6,665 nt of DNA from Bradyrhizobium sp. CCH5-F6 (GCF_001556045.1 NZ_LSIC01000087.1:1-6665), one strand, 5' to 3'. Numbered from the stretch's first letter, positions 1 to 6,246 are shown. Notes: generated by a model from the sequence alone, not told the origin. Made by a program: numbers and translations.

Positions 1-91
1 TCCTTGCAGGGAGCGGGCGGCTCCAAAAGACACCCGAAAACTTGACGTCCCGCCCCTTCCCCCCTATACGTCCGCCCGCTCCCTGCAAGGA
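1..91. repeat. Perfect 20-bp inverted repeat flanking the rpmB promoter
   Basis: Bases 1-20 (TCCTTGCAGGGAGCGGGCGG) are the exact reverse complement of bases 72-91, separated by 51 nt. Pairing stops on the inner side (C21 against T71); the outer side cannot be judged because the window starts at base 1, so the arm may be longer. The rpmB promoter (42-70) lies in the loop, and the predicted transcription start (about 77) falls inside the right arm. An RNA started there would carry only the right arm, so the repeat would act as DNA (two inverted protein sites) or as a hairpin only in read-through RNA from upstream. No T-run follows the right arm, so it is not an ordinary terminator. Confidence 0.85.
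42..70 (+). promoter_or_regulatory. sigma70-type promoter of rpmB
   Basis: A -35 hexamer TTGACG at 42-47 and a -10 hexamer TATACG at 65-70 are separated by exactly 17 nt. The -10 is preceded by C, as is common in alphaproteobacterial housekeeping promoters (CTATA). The start of transcription would be near base 77, leaving a leader of about 88 nt before the rpmB start codon. That leader has a C-run (104-108) and a G-run (140-144) that could pair, so some structure is possible, but no known leader motif is recognised. Confidence 0.7.
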
Positions 92-164
92 CGAAAGAAT
101 TTGCCCCCGTGGCGCCCAGAATGGCGGCCGCACTTCGTTGGGGGTTCAGGATAAGGATTTTGCC

Positions 165-476
165 ATGTCACGCCGCTGCGAACTGACGGCCAAGGGCCCC
201 CTCGTCGGCCACAAGGTCAGCCACTCCAACATCAAGACCAAGCGCCGCTTCCTGCCGAACCTCGTCAACGTGACGTTCATCTCGGAAGCCTTGGGCCGCA
301 ACGTGCGCCTGCGCGTCTCCACCAACGCGGTCAAGAGCGTCGACCACAATGGCGGCCTCGACCCCTTCCTGCTCAAGGCCAACGCCGACAACCTGTCGCC
401 GCGCGCCCTCGAGCTGAAGCGCGCCATCCAGAAGAAGGTCGGCCCGACGGCCGCGCCGGAAAAGAAGGCGAGCTGA
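165..476 (+). CDS. rpmB: 50S ribosomal protein L28 (bL28)
   Basis: Encodes a 103-residue bL28, a structural protein of the large ribosomal subunit. The N-terminus [22 protein letters not shown] and the following basic segment [13 protein letters not shown] are the family signature: the G-P-x-x-G-x-x-V-S-H stretch followed by K-T-K-R-x-F-x-P-N. The length is usual for the alphaproteobacterial form, which has a Lys/Ala-rich C-terminal extension ([14 protein letters not shown]). The ATG at 165 was chosen because the family begins there and an AAGG lies about 8 nt upstream (153-156). The open frame extends upstream to a TTG at 42, but that triplet is part of the -35 box and the extra residues are not bL28-like. 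It appears monocistronic, with its own promoter (42-70) and terminator (547-579). Confidence 0.97.
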   Translation: MSRRCELTAKGPLVGHKVSHSNIKTKRRFLPNLVNVTFISEALGRNVRLRVSTNAVKSVDHNGGLDPFLLKANADNLSPRALELKRAIQKKVGPTAAPEKKAS

Positions 477-546
477 GTTTTAAAGAATTGGGCGGGGGCT
501 AGGTTGCGTCGCGTGGCGTAGGCTTAGCCGAGTAGAGTTTGCGTTG

Positions 547-579
547 CGGCCGGATCGGAAGATCCGGCCGTTTTTGTTT
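547..579 (+). terminator. Intrinsic terminator of rpmB
   Basis: A perfect 10-bp G/C-rich stem (547-556 pairs with 561-570, CGGCCGGATC / GATCCGGCCG) is closed by a four-base GGAA loop of the GNRA type. It is followed directly by TTTTTGTTT (571-579). This is a classic Rho-independent terminator about 70 nt after the rpmB stop codon, and it separates rpmB transcription from the next genes. Confidence 0.93.
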
Positions 580-694
580 GTGGTCGATCTGCTTCAAACG
601 CACAAACACAACTATGGCGTGCCTCAGCAGTTGAGCTTATCTTCGCTTCGCATTTACCTCGATAGTTCGATTTTTTAGGCATGGATTGTGAAAG

Positions 695-1507
695 TTGACG
701 CGAGACCTCAAATCACGAGTTGGACGCCCGTCGCACCGCGACCTTCTAGAGTTCGTCGAGCAGCTGCCGCCTCAGAAGAAAGTTTTGGGGCTAACACATG
801 TCACAAGCAGCTACCTTCTGAGGGACCTAATTGCCGCGGGCCGAATCGAAGCGCTCGAAGAATGCGACGTGCTGCGAGAACCAATAATTTATGCCTTCTA
901 TGGGAGGGCCGCATTTCGGGGAAAAAGTGAATTCGAACCTACGACATTATCCTCCCTCTTTCCATCTGTCCTGATCTTGGATCCGTCGCGCGTACCGCGT
1001 CCCAAGTACGTATTCCCCTTTGACAGTGGCGCTTTCGTTGAGGGACGGATGGACCAGTTCCTTCACCCCTATATGCCCTTATTCGATTTTCTCCTTACGC
1101 CCGAGCCTGAATCAGCAGCTAAATTGGTGGCGGCGGTCTTTGGTACAAACGATAATTTTCTCCGCAATGTTCCCTCGCCAGCATTTAATGTTCCGGCCGC
1201 CAATTTTGAGGCTGACGCCTACAGAAAAATGGTTCTTGCCAATGGCGGTAATCTATCTGCCGGCCTTGACGATCGAGCGTCAACGCCAGAGATCCTGTTC
1301 AGTGACTCAATCGAATTGCGAACGAGCGTAACAGCAGCCGTTCTTCCCGATACACTCGCAGCCGACAAGAATATTGGAGGGGCTCTCCGCTCCTACGGAA
1401 TCGAAATATCTGAATACGTTTGGACTAGTAGCGGTCGACCGAACGAAACGCACTTCATCGTCAGAAGCTTAGTTCACGAGATTTATAAAAGCCGAGGGTG
1501 GCTATGA
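695..1507 (+). CDS. Uncharacterised ADP-ribosyltransferase-like protein, first gene of a coupled pair
   Basis: The product is a 270-residue soluble protein with no signal peptide or membrane segment. The layout recalls ART-fold proteins of the DarT / RNA 2'-phosphotransferase type: an early strand with L-T-H-V-T-S-S (H35, T37) followed by a helix and G-R-I; then I-I-Y-A-F-Y-G-R (Y66, R71); a Y-V-F-P-F-D-S-G-A-F segment (105-114); and late on D-x-R-A-S-T-P-E-I (R194, E199) before S-I-E-L and V-T-A-A-V-L-P. An H...Y...E triad fits the NAD-binding and catalytic residues of that superfamily. I recall uncharacterised bacterial proteins with the same PFD-T/S-GA and RAS-xx-E pattern, but cannot name an official family. 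The TTG at 695 is chosen because an in-frame TGA (689-691) lies just upstream and no ATG/GTG precedes H35; the Shine-Dalgarno is weak. The other in-frame choice, TTG at 785, would remove a plausible N-terminal helix. It overlaps the next gene by 4 bp. Function is inferred from motifs only. Confidence 0.8.
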   Translation: MTRDLKSRVGRPSHRDLLEFVEQLPPQKKVLGLTHVTSSYLLRDLIAAGRIEALEECDVLREPIIYAFYGRAAFRGKSEFEPTTLSSLFPSVLILDPSRVPRPKYVFPFDSGAFVEGRMDQFLHPYMPLFDFLLTPEPESAAKLVAAVFGTNDNFLRNVPSPAFNVPAANFEADAYRKMVLANGGNLSAGLDDRASTPEILFSDSIELRTSVTAAVLPDTLAADKNIGGALRSYGIEISEYVWTSSGRPNETHFIVRSLVHEIYKSRGWL

Positions 1508-2661
1508 GAGGCAACAGCGACCTTCACGATCTGATACTCCATGAAGGACAGGTGACCTCGCTCTCAGTCCCATTCTGGATCCGCCCTGGATTTGCAATTC
1601 CTCTGATCCAATCGCGCTTGAGCAGCAATGTAACGTATGTACAGCGGGTCGATTCTCAGCGACGTATAGTTGGCTTCGATTTATTCCGAACTCAATCACG
1701 TACCATTCCCATCAAGCAGCCTTTGTTGACCTCCATGGGAGGTCCCGAGCTATTTGCCTTGATTGATCCTCACGGACATCCACATGTCGGCCCTCAAAAT
1801 GCGCTCGCTCCGATCGTGAGAGAGTGGGTCAATGGGATTAAGCACCCCCTTATCAGAATGAGTTTCGCTCGATTTTGCGAGAGTGAAGTTCTTGCTACTC
1901 GCTCCGCCGTAGAGGCGTTGCAGGCAAAAACATCCGAGTTACGGAGTGGGGTTCGAGCAACCCAATGGTTCGTCCGCGCCGTCGTCCTTGCGGAGCTTTT
2001 TGATGCTCTCAAATACGAGAATAACCCAGCAAGAACCTCATCACACGAAGACATCTACAAAAATGCCTTGGTGTCGATTCAGGTGAGTGAGAAAAAGCTC
2101 TCCGTTGAGTTGCCCGAAGCGTTCCTGTCAAAGGCAAAGCATAATCGCAAGCTGGATAGCCTCGTCGCATTCGTGCGAACGGTTCTTGGACGAGATCTTG
2201 ACTTAAGAGCGAAAATCGAACCGCAACTAGCTGATCGACCCGAACTACCTTCAGATGCAGCTGATATCATCATCGCCGAAATCAAACAGCATTCGCGACA
2301 AGAGCAGCGGATAGCCCAACTTATTAAGCACGCTCTGGAAAACCCATCCAGCGGAAGCCATCTCCTTGGAAAATACTCCGACCATACAGCCTACATGCGG
2401 TTCGCTTTGGACTTCTTGCGCTCTCGGATGAAAAGTTGGTCAAACCAAGACGCACTTCAGAACGAGGTAGCGGCGATTCTCCCAACGCTAATTTCGAACG
2501 CCTATCCACGCCAAGCGGGGCGCTTGTTGCTTGCACTTGCGCTCGCACTCAAGAGTTTTCGTGCTCCAGCCAGGACGCTTCGCGACAGAACGATGAAATC
2601 GCGCTCTCAAAGCGTCAAGCCCTTGCAAAGAGAAATTGTCAAACTCCTTGACGAGGCTTGA
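1504..2661 (+). CDS. Hypothetical protein, coupled partner of the ART-like gene
   Basis: The product has 385 residues and I do not recognise its family. The N-terminal part (about 15-100) looks strand-rich, with V-T-Y-V-Q-R-V-D and I-V-G-F-D-L-F-R-T, then A-L-I-D-P-H-G-H-P-H-V (86-95), a histidine cluster. The rest (about 100-385) is mainly helical, with a long amphipathic stretch near 122-172 and a hydrophobic L-L-L-A-L-A-L-A-L (341-349) that is too short for a sure membrane span. The C-terminus is basic (R-T-L-R-D-R-T-M-K-S-R-S). The ATG at 1504 is chosen because it overlaps the upstream stop as ATGA and has GAGGG at 1494-1498; a GTG two codons earlier (1498) is also open. The overlap implies translational coupling, so it probably acts with the ART-like protein, as antidote, regulator or second subunit; the sequence does not say which. 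Codon third positions are richer in A/T than in rpmB or the downstream operon. Confidence 0.85.
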   Translation: MRGNSDLHDLILHEGQVTSLSVPFWIRPGFAIPLIQSRLSSNVTYVQRVDSQRRIVGFDLFRTQSRTIPIKQPLLTSMGGPELFALIDPHGHPHVGPQNALAPIVREWVNGIKHPLIRMSFARFCESEVLATRSAVEALQAKTSELRSGVRATQWFVRAVVLAELFDALKYENNPARTSSHEDIYKNALVSIQVSEKKLSVELPEAFLSKAKHNRKLDSLVAFVRTVLGRDLDLRAKIEPQLADRPELPSDAADIIIAEIKQHSRQEQRIAQLIKHALENPSSGSHLLGKYSDHTAYMRFALDFLRSRMKSWSNQDALQNEVAAILPTLISNAYPRQAGRLLLALALALKSFRAPARTLRDRTMKSRSQSVKPLQREIVKLLDEA

Positions 2662-2754
2662 ACCAAAGCGGGACCGGCTAGCTCCTCTAAAACAGCCCTG
2701 AGCTTACCATTTCCATTATACTCGCCCCGGCAGCATCACCCGGAGGCGCATCCC

Positions 2755-2973
2755 ATGGATCGCGCGCACAAACCGACCAGCACCCCGCCGGGCCTGATCC
2801 GCGCCCGCTCGTTCGCCACGACTCTGAGCGGCGCTCCGCAGTCGAACACCGCGCCCCGCGTCAGATTGCGGCCGGATGCTGACATACGCAAAAATCCGTG
2901 CTATCTTAGATTGATACGACGTCGATCATATTGCCGAGCATTTCGCCCGGGCCATCCGCCTCGGAGAGAGTGA
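2755..2973 (+). CDS. Possible small ORF or gene remnant ahead of the hydrolase operon
   Basis: A 72-codon frame starts with an ATG that has a strong Shine-Dalgarno (GGAGG, 2742-2746) at 8-nt spacing, and a TATACT -10-like box lies at 2717-2722, though without a good -35. The first 40 or so codons end mostly in G or C, as real genes here do. This is lost after about codon 42, where the frame runs through the next gene's promoter (2879-2907), and it ends inside that gene's ribosome-binding region. The product is Arg/Pro-rich, has no recognisable domain and no membrane segment. It may be the surviving 5' end of a broken gene, a leader peptide, or chance. No function is proposed. Confidence 0.3.
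   Translation: MDRAHKPTSTPPGLIRARSFATTLSGAPQSNTAPRVRLRPDADIRKNPCYLRLIRRRSYCRAFRPGHPPRRE
2879..2907 (+). promoter_or_regulatory. sigma70-type promoter of the hydrolase/OB/DUF2235 operon
   Basis: A -35 hexamer CTGACA (2879-2884) and a -10 hexamer TATCTT (2902-2907) are separated by exactly 17 nt, with an A-run inside the spacer. Transcription would begin near 2914, giving a leader of about 60 nt. An 8-bp palindrome CGACGTCG (2917-2924), flanked by TGAT and ATCA with one unpaired base on the left, sits just after the predicted start. It could be an operator, but this is weak evidence. Confidence 0.65.
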
Positions 2974-2975
2974 TC

Positions 2976-4652
2976 ATGTCTCTTGCGCAGCCTTCCGAAA
3001 TGCCCCCTATCGTTGTCGTGAAGGACGAGCTGCTCCACTATCCCCGCGCGGGACACAACGGCAACACACGTTGCATCATGTTCGTCCATGGCGTGACCGG
3101 ACATATCGTCGACACGTGGCGCGCAAAGAACGCCAAGGCCGGCTTCGTCGAGCTCGTCCTTGGCGATACCGCGCTCCAAGACTACGACGTGTACGCCTTC
3201 GGCTATTACACCAACCGTTACCGCGGCGCGCCGATTGACCACGCCGCCTTGAGCCTCGACAGCGCAATATCGCACCTGCCGAAGCCCTACGACAGCATCG
3301 TCCTTATTGCCCACAGCATGGGCGGCCTAGTGTGCATGAAATACATCATCGACAGGCTGCAGCGTCCGCAGGGCCCTCCTCCAATCAGCGGGCTGCTGCT
3401 CTACGGAACGCCGACGACCGGCAGCGACCTCCTCAGGGTCGCAAGGTTGGTCGGCTACGGATTCGGCTTCAAGTTTCCGATCGTCGGCCATGCCATCGAC
3501 TGGTTCCGCAAACGGCAGCGGCAGTTCGTAGACCTGGAGACCGGAAGCGAATTTCTCGCGCGCCTTTTCGATCAGTGGGCGCTGCGGGTGGTCAATGGCG
3601 GCCACGAAGAGGCAGGCGAGCAGCGCATGTGGCTCGCCGTTCGCGTGGTGACCGGCGACGACGACATCGCGGTGAGCGAGGCCTCGGGCAAGGGCGTTTA
3701 TGGCGCGATCGACTGGAAGCCTCTGCCATTCGGTCACATCCAGTTGGTCAAGCCCGAGGCGGCCAACGATAGGCGATATCTAGAGGCAAAGAGCTTCCTT
3801 CAGATTGCACGTCGAACGGATCCCACCATCCTGGATCGCGTCTGGAAGGCTAGCCAGGCCACTTGGGACAGCCGGTTTGGCCGCGTCAGCAAGGACCTCG
3901 TGTTCTTCACGGAAATCGATTTGCGCAAGGCAGCGCCGAGACGCGGGCCACTTGCAGCGTACGGCAAATGCACAACGATCTGCCAATATCGTTTCATCCT
4001 CGGCAGCGACTTCGTCGAATTCGGCATCTCGTTCGCGGCGTCCGCGGAGCTCTGGGCTCGCCAGCCGGCGCCGGTCTACATCCATCAGGTCGGGCTGGAT
4101 CTGCTCCCGCAGGCCGAGCAGAACGCCCTCCGCCGGTCCATCGATCTCATTCTGAGCGAGACGAACGACGCAGCAGTCTGGTCCGAATTCTTTCCGAGTC
4201 TTGTGATCAGCATCGATGATGTCGCGCTCAAGGGAGCCGAGTTCGGCTGGCCGCTATCTTCCCGACAATCCGCCACCTGGTTGTTGCGCAGATACAAACT
4301 TCCATCGGCGCTCGCGGCCAAAGTCGGCAGCATGGTGACGCTGAAGATCGAATACGAGTCCGTCGTGCCTTCGTCACTCCCCCACGTGACCTTCTCGGCG
4401 CCGTGGATCGTGCACAAGGCGAAAGTCGACGTCGTGGTGAGAGGCGACTTCGAATACTTCGTTCCGGGTCACAGGCTCGTGCCGGACGGAAAGGTCGAGC
4501 GTGGGCTGGAGCAGGTTCTGGAAGGCCGCAAGGCTCATTTCTCCCATGAGGAGATCATGCTACCCGGTTCAGGGATGGAGGTTCGCTGGCGGCTAAAGGA
4601 TGGCGACCGCGCAGCGGCCTCAACGCTGACACATGCAGGGGGAATGTCATGA
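2976..4652 (+). CDS. Alpha/beta-hydrolase (lipase/esterase-like, PGAP1/DUF676-type) with unassigned C-terminal domain
   Basis: The product has 558 residues. The N-terminal part (about 10-275) is an alpha/beta-hydrolase: strand plus oxyanion loop I-M-F-V-H-G-V-T-G-H (34-43), nucleophile elbow I-A-H-S-M-G-G-L-V (111-119, Ser114), L-L-Y-G-T-P-T-T-G-S (141-150), an acid candidate in T-G-D-D-D (Asp228-230) and a His candidate in F-G-H-I-Q-L-V-K-P (His254). The elbow and the YGTP segment resemble the lipase/esterase group that includes PGAP1 and DUF676 proteins, so a lipid or ester substrate is likely. The C-terminal half (about 285-558) is strand-rich, with segments such as V-D-V-V-V-R-G-D-F-E-Y-F, and matches nothing I recognise. 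There is no signal peptide, so it is probably cytoplasmic. The ATG at 2976 is chosen for GGAGAG at 2963-2968; a TTG at 2931 is in frame but lacks that site. It is first in a three-gene operon and overlaps the next gene by 4 bp (ATGA). Confidence 0.92.
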   Translation: MSLAQPSEMPPIVVVKDELLHYPRAGHNGNTRCIMFVHGVTGHIVDTWRAKNAKAGFVELVLGDTALQDYDVYAFGYYTNRYRGAPIDHAALSLDSAISHLPKPYDSIVLIAHSMGGLVCMKYIIDRLQRPQGPPPISGLLLYGTPTTGSDLLRVARLVGYGFGFKFPIVGHAIDWFRKRQRQFVDLETGSEFLARLFDQWALRVVNGGHEEAGEQRMWLAVRVVTGDDDIAVSEASGKGVYGAIDWKPLPFGHIQLVKPEAANDRRYLEAKSFLQIARRTDPTILDRVWKASQATWDSRFGRVSKDLVFFTEIDLRKAAPRRGPLAAYGKCTTICQYRFILGSDFVEFGISFAASAELWARQPAPVYIHQVGLDLLPQAEQNALRRSIDLILSETNDAAVWSEFFPSLVISIDDVALKGAEFGWPLSSRQSATWLLRRYKLPSALAAKVGSMVTLKIEYESVVPSSLPHVTFSAPWIVHKAKVDVVVRGDFEYFVPGHRLVPDGKVERGLEQVLEGRKAHFSHEEIMLPGSGMEVRWRLKDGDRAAASTLTHAGGMS

Positions 4653-4876
4653 ATGGTTATGGCACGATCGAGACGATCTACCGCCAGCTGGGCATCGGGG
4701 TCATCAAGAAGGAAAACGGGGAGCAGGTCATCTTCACCGCCGGCGCGGTCAAAGGCGGAGATGCAGGCTTCCAGGATCTCACGGAGGGCGATAAGGTGCA
4801 CTATCGTGTTTTCAAGGATCAGATCGGCTCGATCGGCATCGCGCGCGACGTCTGGACGAAACACGAAAGCAAGTAG
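4649..4876 (+). CDS. Small cold-shock-like (OB-fold) protein
   Basis: A 75-residue product that reads as one five-stranded OB barrel of the cold-shock type: G-T-I-E-T-I (5-10), G-I-G-V-I-K-K-E-N-G (15-24), E-Q-V-I-F-T-A-G-A-V (25-34), then L-T-E-G-D-K-V-H-Y-R-V (44-54) and I-G-I-A-R-D-V (62-68). This matches the CSD order of G-x-V-K, G-x-G-F-I, d-V-F-V-H, L-x-x-G-x-x-V-x-F, A-x-x-V. The aromatic residues of RNP1 and RNP2 that bind RNA or single-stranded DNA are mostly replaced (G-I-G-V-I in place of G-F/Y-G-F-I, and V-I-F-T without the His), so nucleic-acid binding is doubtful and a protein-binding or regulatory role is possible. Its ATG overlaps the upstream stop (ATGA), with AGGGGGA (4637-4643) as Shine-Dalgarno; the DUF2235 gene follows after 23 nt. 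Confidence 0.85.
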   Translation: MNGYGTIETIYRQLGIGVIKKENGEQVIFTAGAVKGGDAGFQDLTEGDKVHYRVFKDQIGSIGIARDVWTKHESK

Positions 4877-4899
4877 CGGTCCGCTCGCCGTGAGGTAAC

Positions 4900-6225
4900 A
4901 TGAACGGCTTCGGCTCCCACGACAGCTCCGCCAAAAACCTCGTCATCTGCTGTGACGGCACCGGCAACGAGATCTCGGAGAACATCTCCAACGTCCTGAA
5001 GCTCTATCGCTGCCTGCGCAAGACGGACAAGACGTCGCCGCGGCAGATGGTGTTCTACGATCCCGGGGTGGGCACGTTGACGGAGCCGACGACGTGGCAC
5101 CGGCTCAGGGCGAACGTCAACCTGGTGCTGGGGCTCGCCACCGGCTACGGGCTCGATGACAACGTGCTCAGCGCCTATTGCTTCCTGGTCGATCACTATG
5201 CGCCGGGCGACCGCATCTACCTGTTCGGCTTCTCGCGCGGGGCCTATACGGTTCGCGTGCTGGCGGGGCTCATTCACAAGATCGGGTTGATCAGACCGGA
5301 GCAGGCGAACCTCGCGGGCTCGGGCCTCATCGCCTACAAGCAATATTCCGGCACCGGGCGTGGCAACGCCCTTGAAGACGTCGAGAACGTCGCGTTCGAC
5401 GAGCAGGGACCGCTGCCGAAGGACGCCTTCGACCTCGCGGCGCAGTTCGCGCGCATCACCTCGACGCGCTGGCCGACCATCCACTTCATCGGCGTCTGGG
5501 ACACGGTGGCGAGCGTGATCGTGCCGCGCGCCGACCGCCTGTTCTGGCCGAGCCTGGAGGAGCTCGCCTTCACGCGGCGCAACCCCAGCATCAGGATCTT
5601 CCGGCAGGCGATCGCGATCGACGAGCGGCGCCGCATGTTCCGCCTGAACAAATACGAGGAGCCGCAGGAGTTCTGGAGCAACCGCTACGTCCCCGACGAG
5701 AAGAAGGTGCCGCAGGACATTCTCCAGGTGTGGTTCGCCGGCGTGCATGGCGACGTCGGCGGCGGCTATCCGGAGACCGAGAGCGGGGACTCCAAATATC
5801 CGCTGATCTGGATGGTCGCGGAGGCCGCCAAGGCCGGGCTGAACTTCAACCCGCGTACCGTGAACCAGCTCGCCTTCGGCATCCAGCGCAAGAACTCGCC
5901 GTTCCACTATGTCGCGCCGGCCTATACGGGGGAGACGGGCCAACTGCACGATTCCATGAATGCGGCCTGGCGGGTGCTGGAATATTTTCCGAAGCGCGCG
6001 CGGTACAGGGAATGGCCGGAGCGCAAGATCTACTTCGGCTTCTACGTCCCCGATTGCGAGCCGCGCCTCATCCCCGAAGGCGCGCATGTGCATGAGAGCG
6101 TGCTGAAGCGGATGGCGGTGGAGCCGGATTACCGGCCGGTGAACATGCCCGGGGATTACGTGATGGTGCCGATGCCGGCGGGGCCTGAGCATGCGGAGGC
6201 GGCGGGGGAGATGGAGGGGATGTGA
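4900..6225 (+). CDS. DUF2235 alpha/beta-hydrolase (Tle1-like phospholipase domain)
   Basis: The product has 441 residues and is almost wholly one DUF2235 domain, the fold of type VI secretion phospholipase Tle1. Signatures in order are: N-L-V-I-C-C-D-G-T-G-N-E (13-24); F-Y-D-P-G-V-G-T (52-59); a helix with G-Y-G-L-D-D-N-V (82-89); the nucleophile elbow Y-L-F-G-F-S-R-G-A-Y-T-V-R (107-119, Ser112); F-I-G-V-W-D-T-V (196-203, Asp201); and W-F-A-G-V-H-G-D-V-G-G-G-Y (278-290, His283). Ser112/Asp201/His283 would be the triad, so it is probably active on phospholipids or other esters. There is no signal peptide or transmembrane helix. The ATG at 4900 has GAGG at 4892-4895. It is the last gene of the operon; no VgrG, PAAR, Hcp or immunity gene adjoins, so a secreted-effector role is unsupported here. 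Very strong G/C third positions create a long antisense shadow frame. Confidence 0.95.
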   Translation: MNGFGSHDSSAKNLVICCDGTGNEISENISNVLKLYRCLRKTDKTSPRQMVFYDPGVGTLTEPTTWHRLRANVNLVLGLATGYGLDDNVLSAYCFLVDHYAPGDRIYLFGFSRGAYTVRVLAGLIHKIGLIRPEQANLAGSGLIAYKQYSGTGRGNALEDVENVAFDEQGPLPKDAFDLAAQFARITSTRWPTIHFIGVWDTVASVIVPRADRLFWPSLEELAFTRRNPSIRIFRQAIAIDERRRMFRLNKYEEPQEFWSNRYVPDEKKVPQDILQVWFAGVHGDVGGGYPETESGDSKYPLIWMVAEAAKAGLNFNPRTVNQLAFGIQRKNSPFHYVAPAYTGETGQLHDSMNAAWRVLEYFPKRARYREWPERKIYFGFYVPDCEPRLIPEGAHVHESVLKRMAVEPDYRPVNMPGDYVMVPMPAGPEHAEAAGEMEGM

Positions 6226-6246
6226 GGGGGACTCTCACAACTCGTA

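Noticed and set aside
42..164. N-terminal extension of bL28 from the TTG at 42
   Set aside because: The TTG is part of the -35 box, the family starts at the ATG at 165, and that ATG has its own ribosome-binding site.
631..659. TTGAGC-N17-TTACCT as promoter for the ART-like gene
   Set aside because: The -10 match is poor and no spacing gives both hexamers; the gene must have a promoter nearby, but it cannot be placed with confidence.
2931..2975. Earlier TTG start for the first hydrolase
   Set aside because: No Shine-Dalgarno precedes it, whereas the ATG at 2976 has GGAGAG at good spacing; the extra residues add nothing to the fold.
2901..3314. 137-codon minus-strand frame across the hydrolase start
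   Set aside because: It is antisense to the hydrolase gene and its own promoter, with no recognisable domain and low-complexity Val/Ala/Arg composition.
4819..6192. 457-codon open frame on the minus strand opposite the DUF2235 gene
   Set aside because: It mirrors the DUF2235 gene, whose strong G/C third positions suppress stops on the other strand. The product is His/Arg/Asp-rich with no domain, and the sense strand carries intact family motifs.
6204..6230. G-runs at the 3' end of the DUF2235 gene as a G-quadruplex
   Set aside because: Only three runs of three or more G lie close together; the pattern also follows from GAG/GGG codons in a high-GC gene tail.
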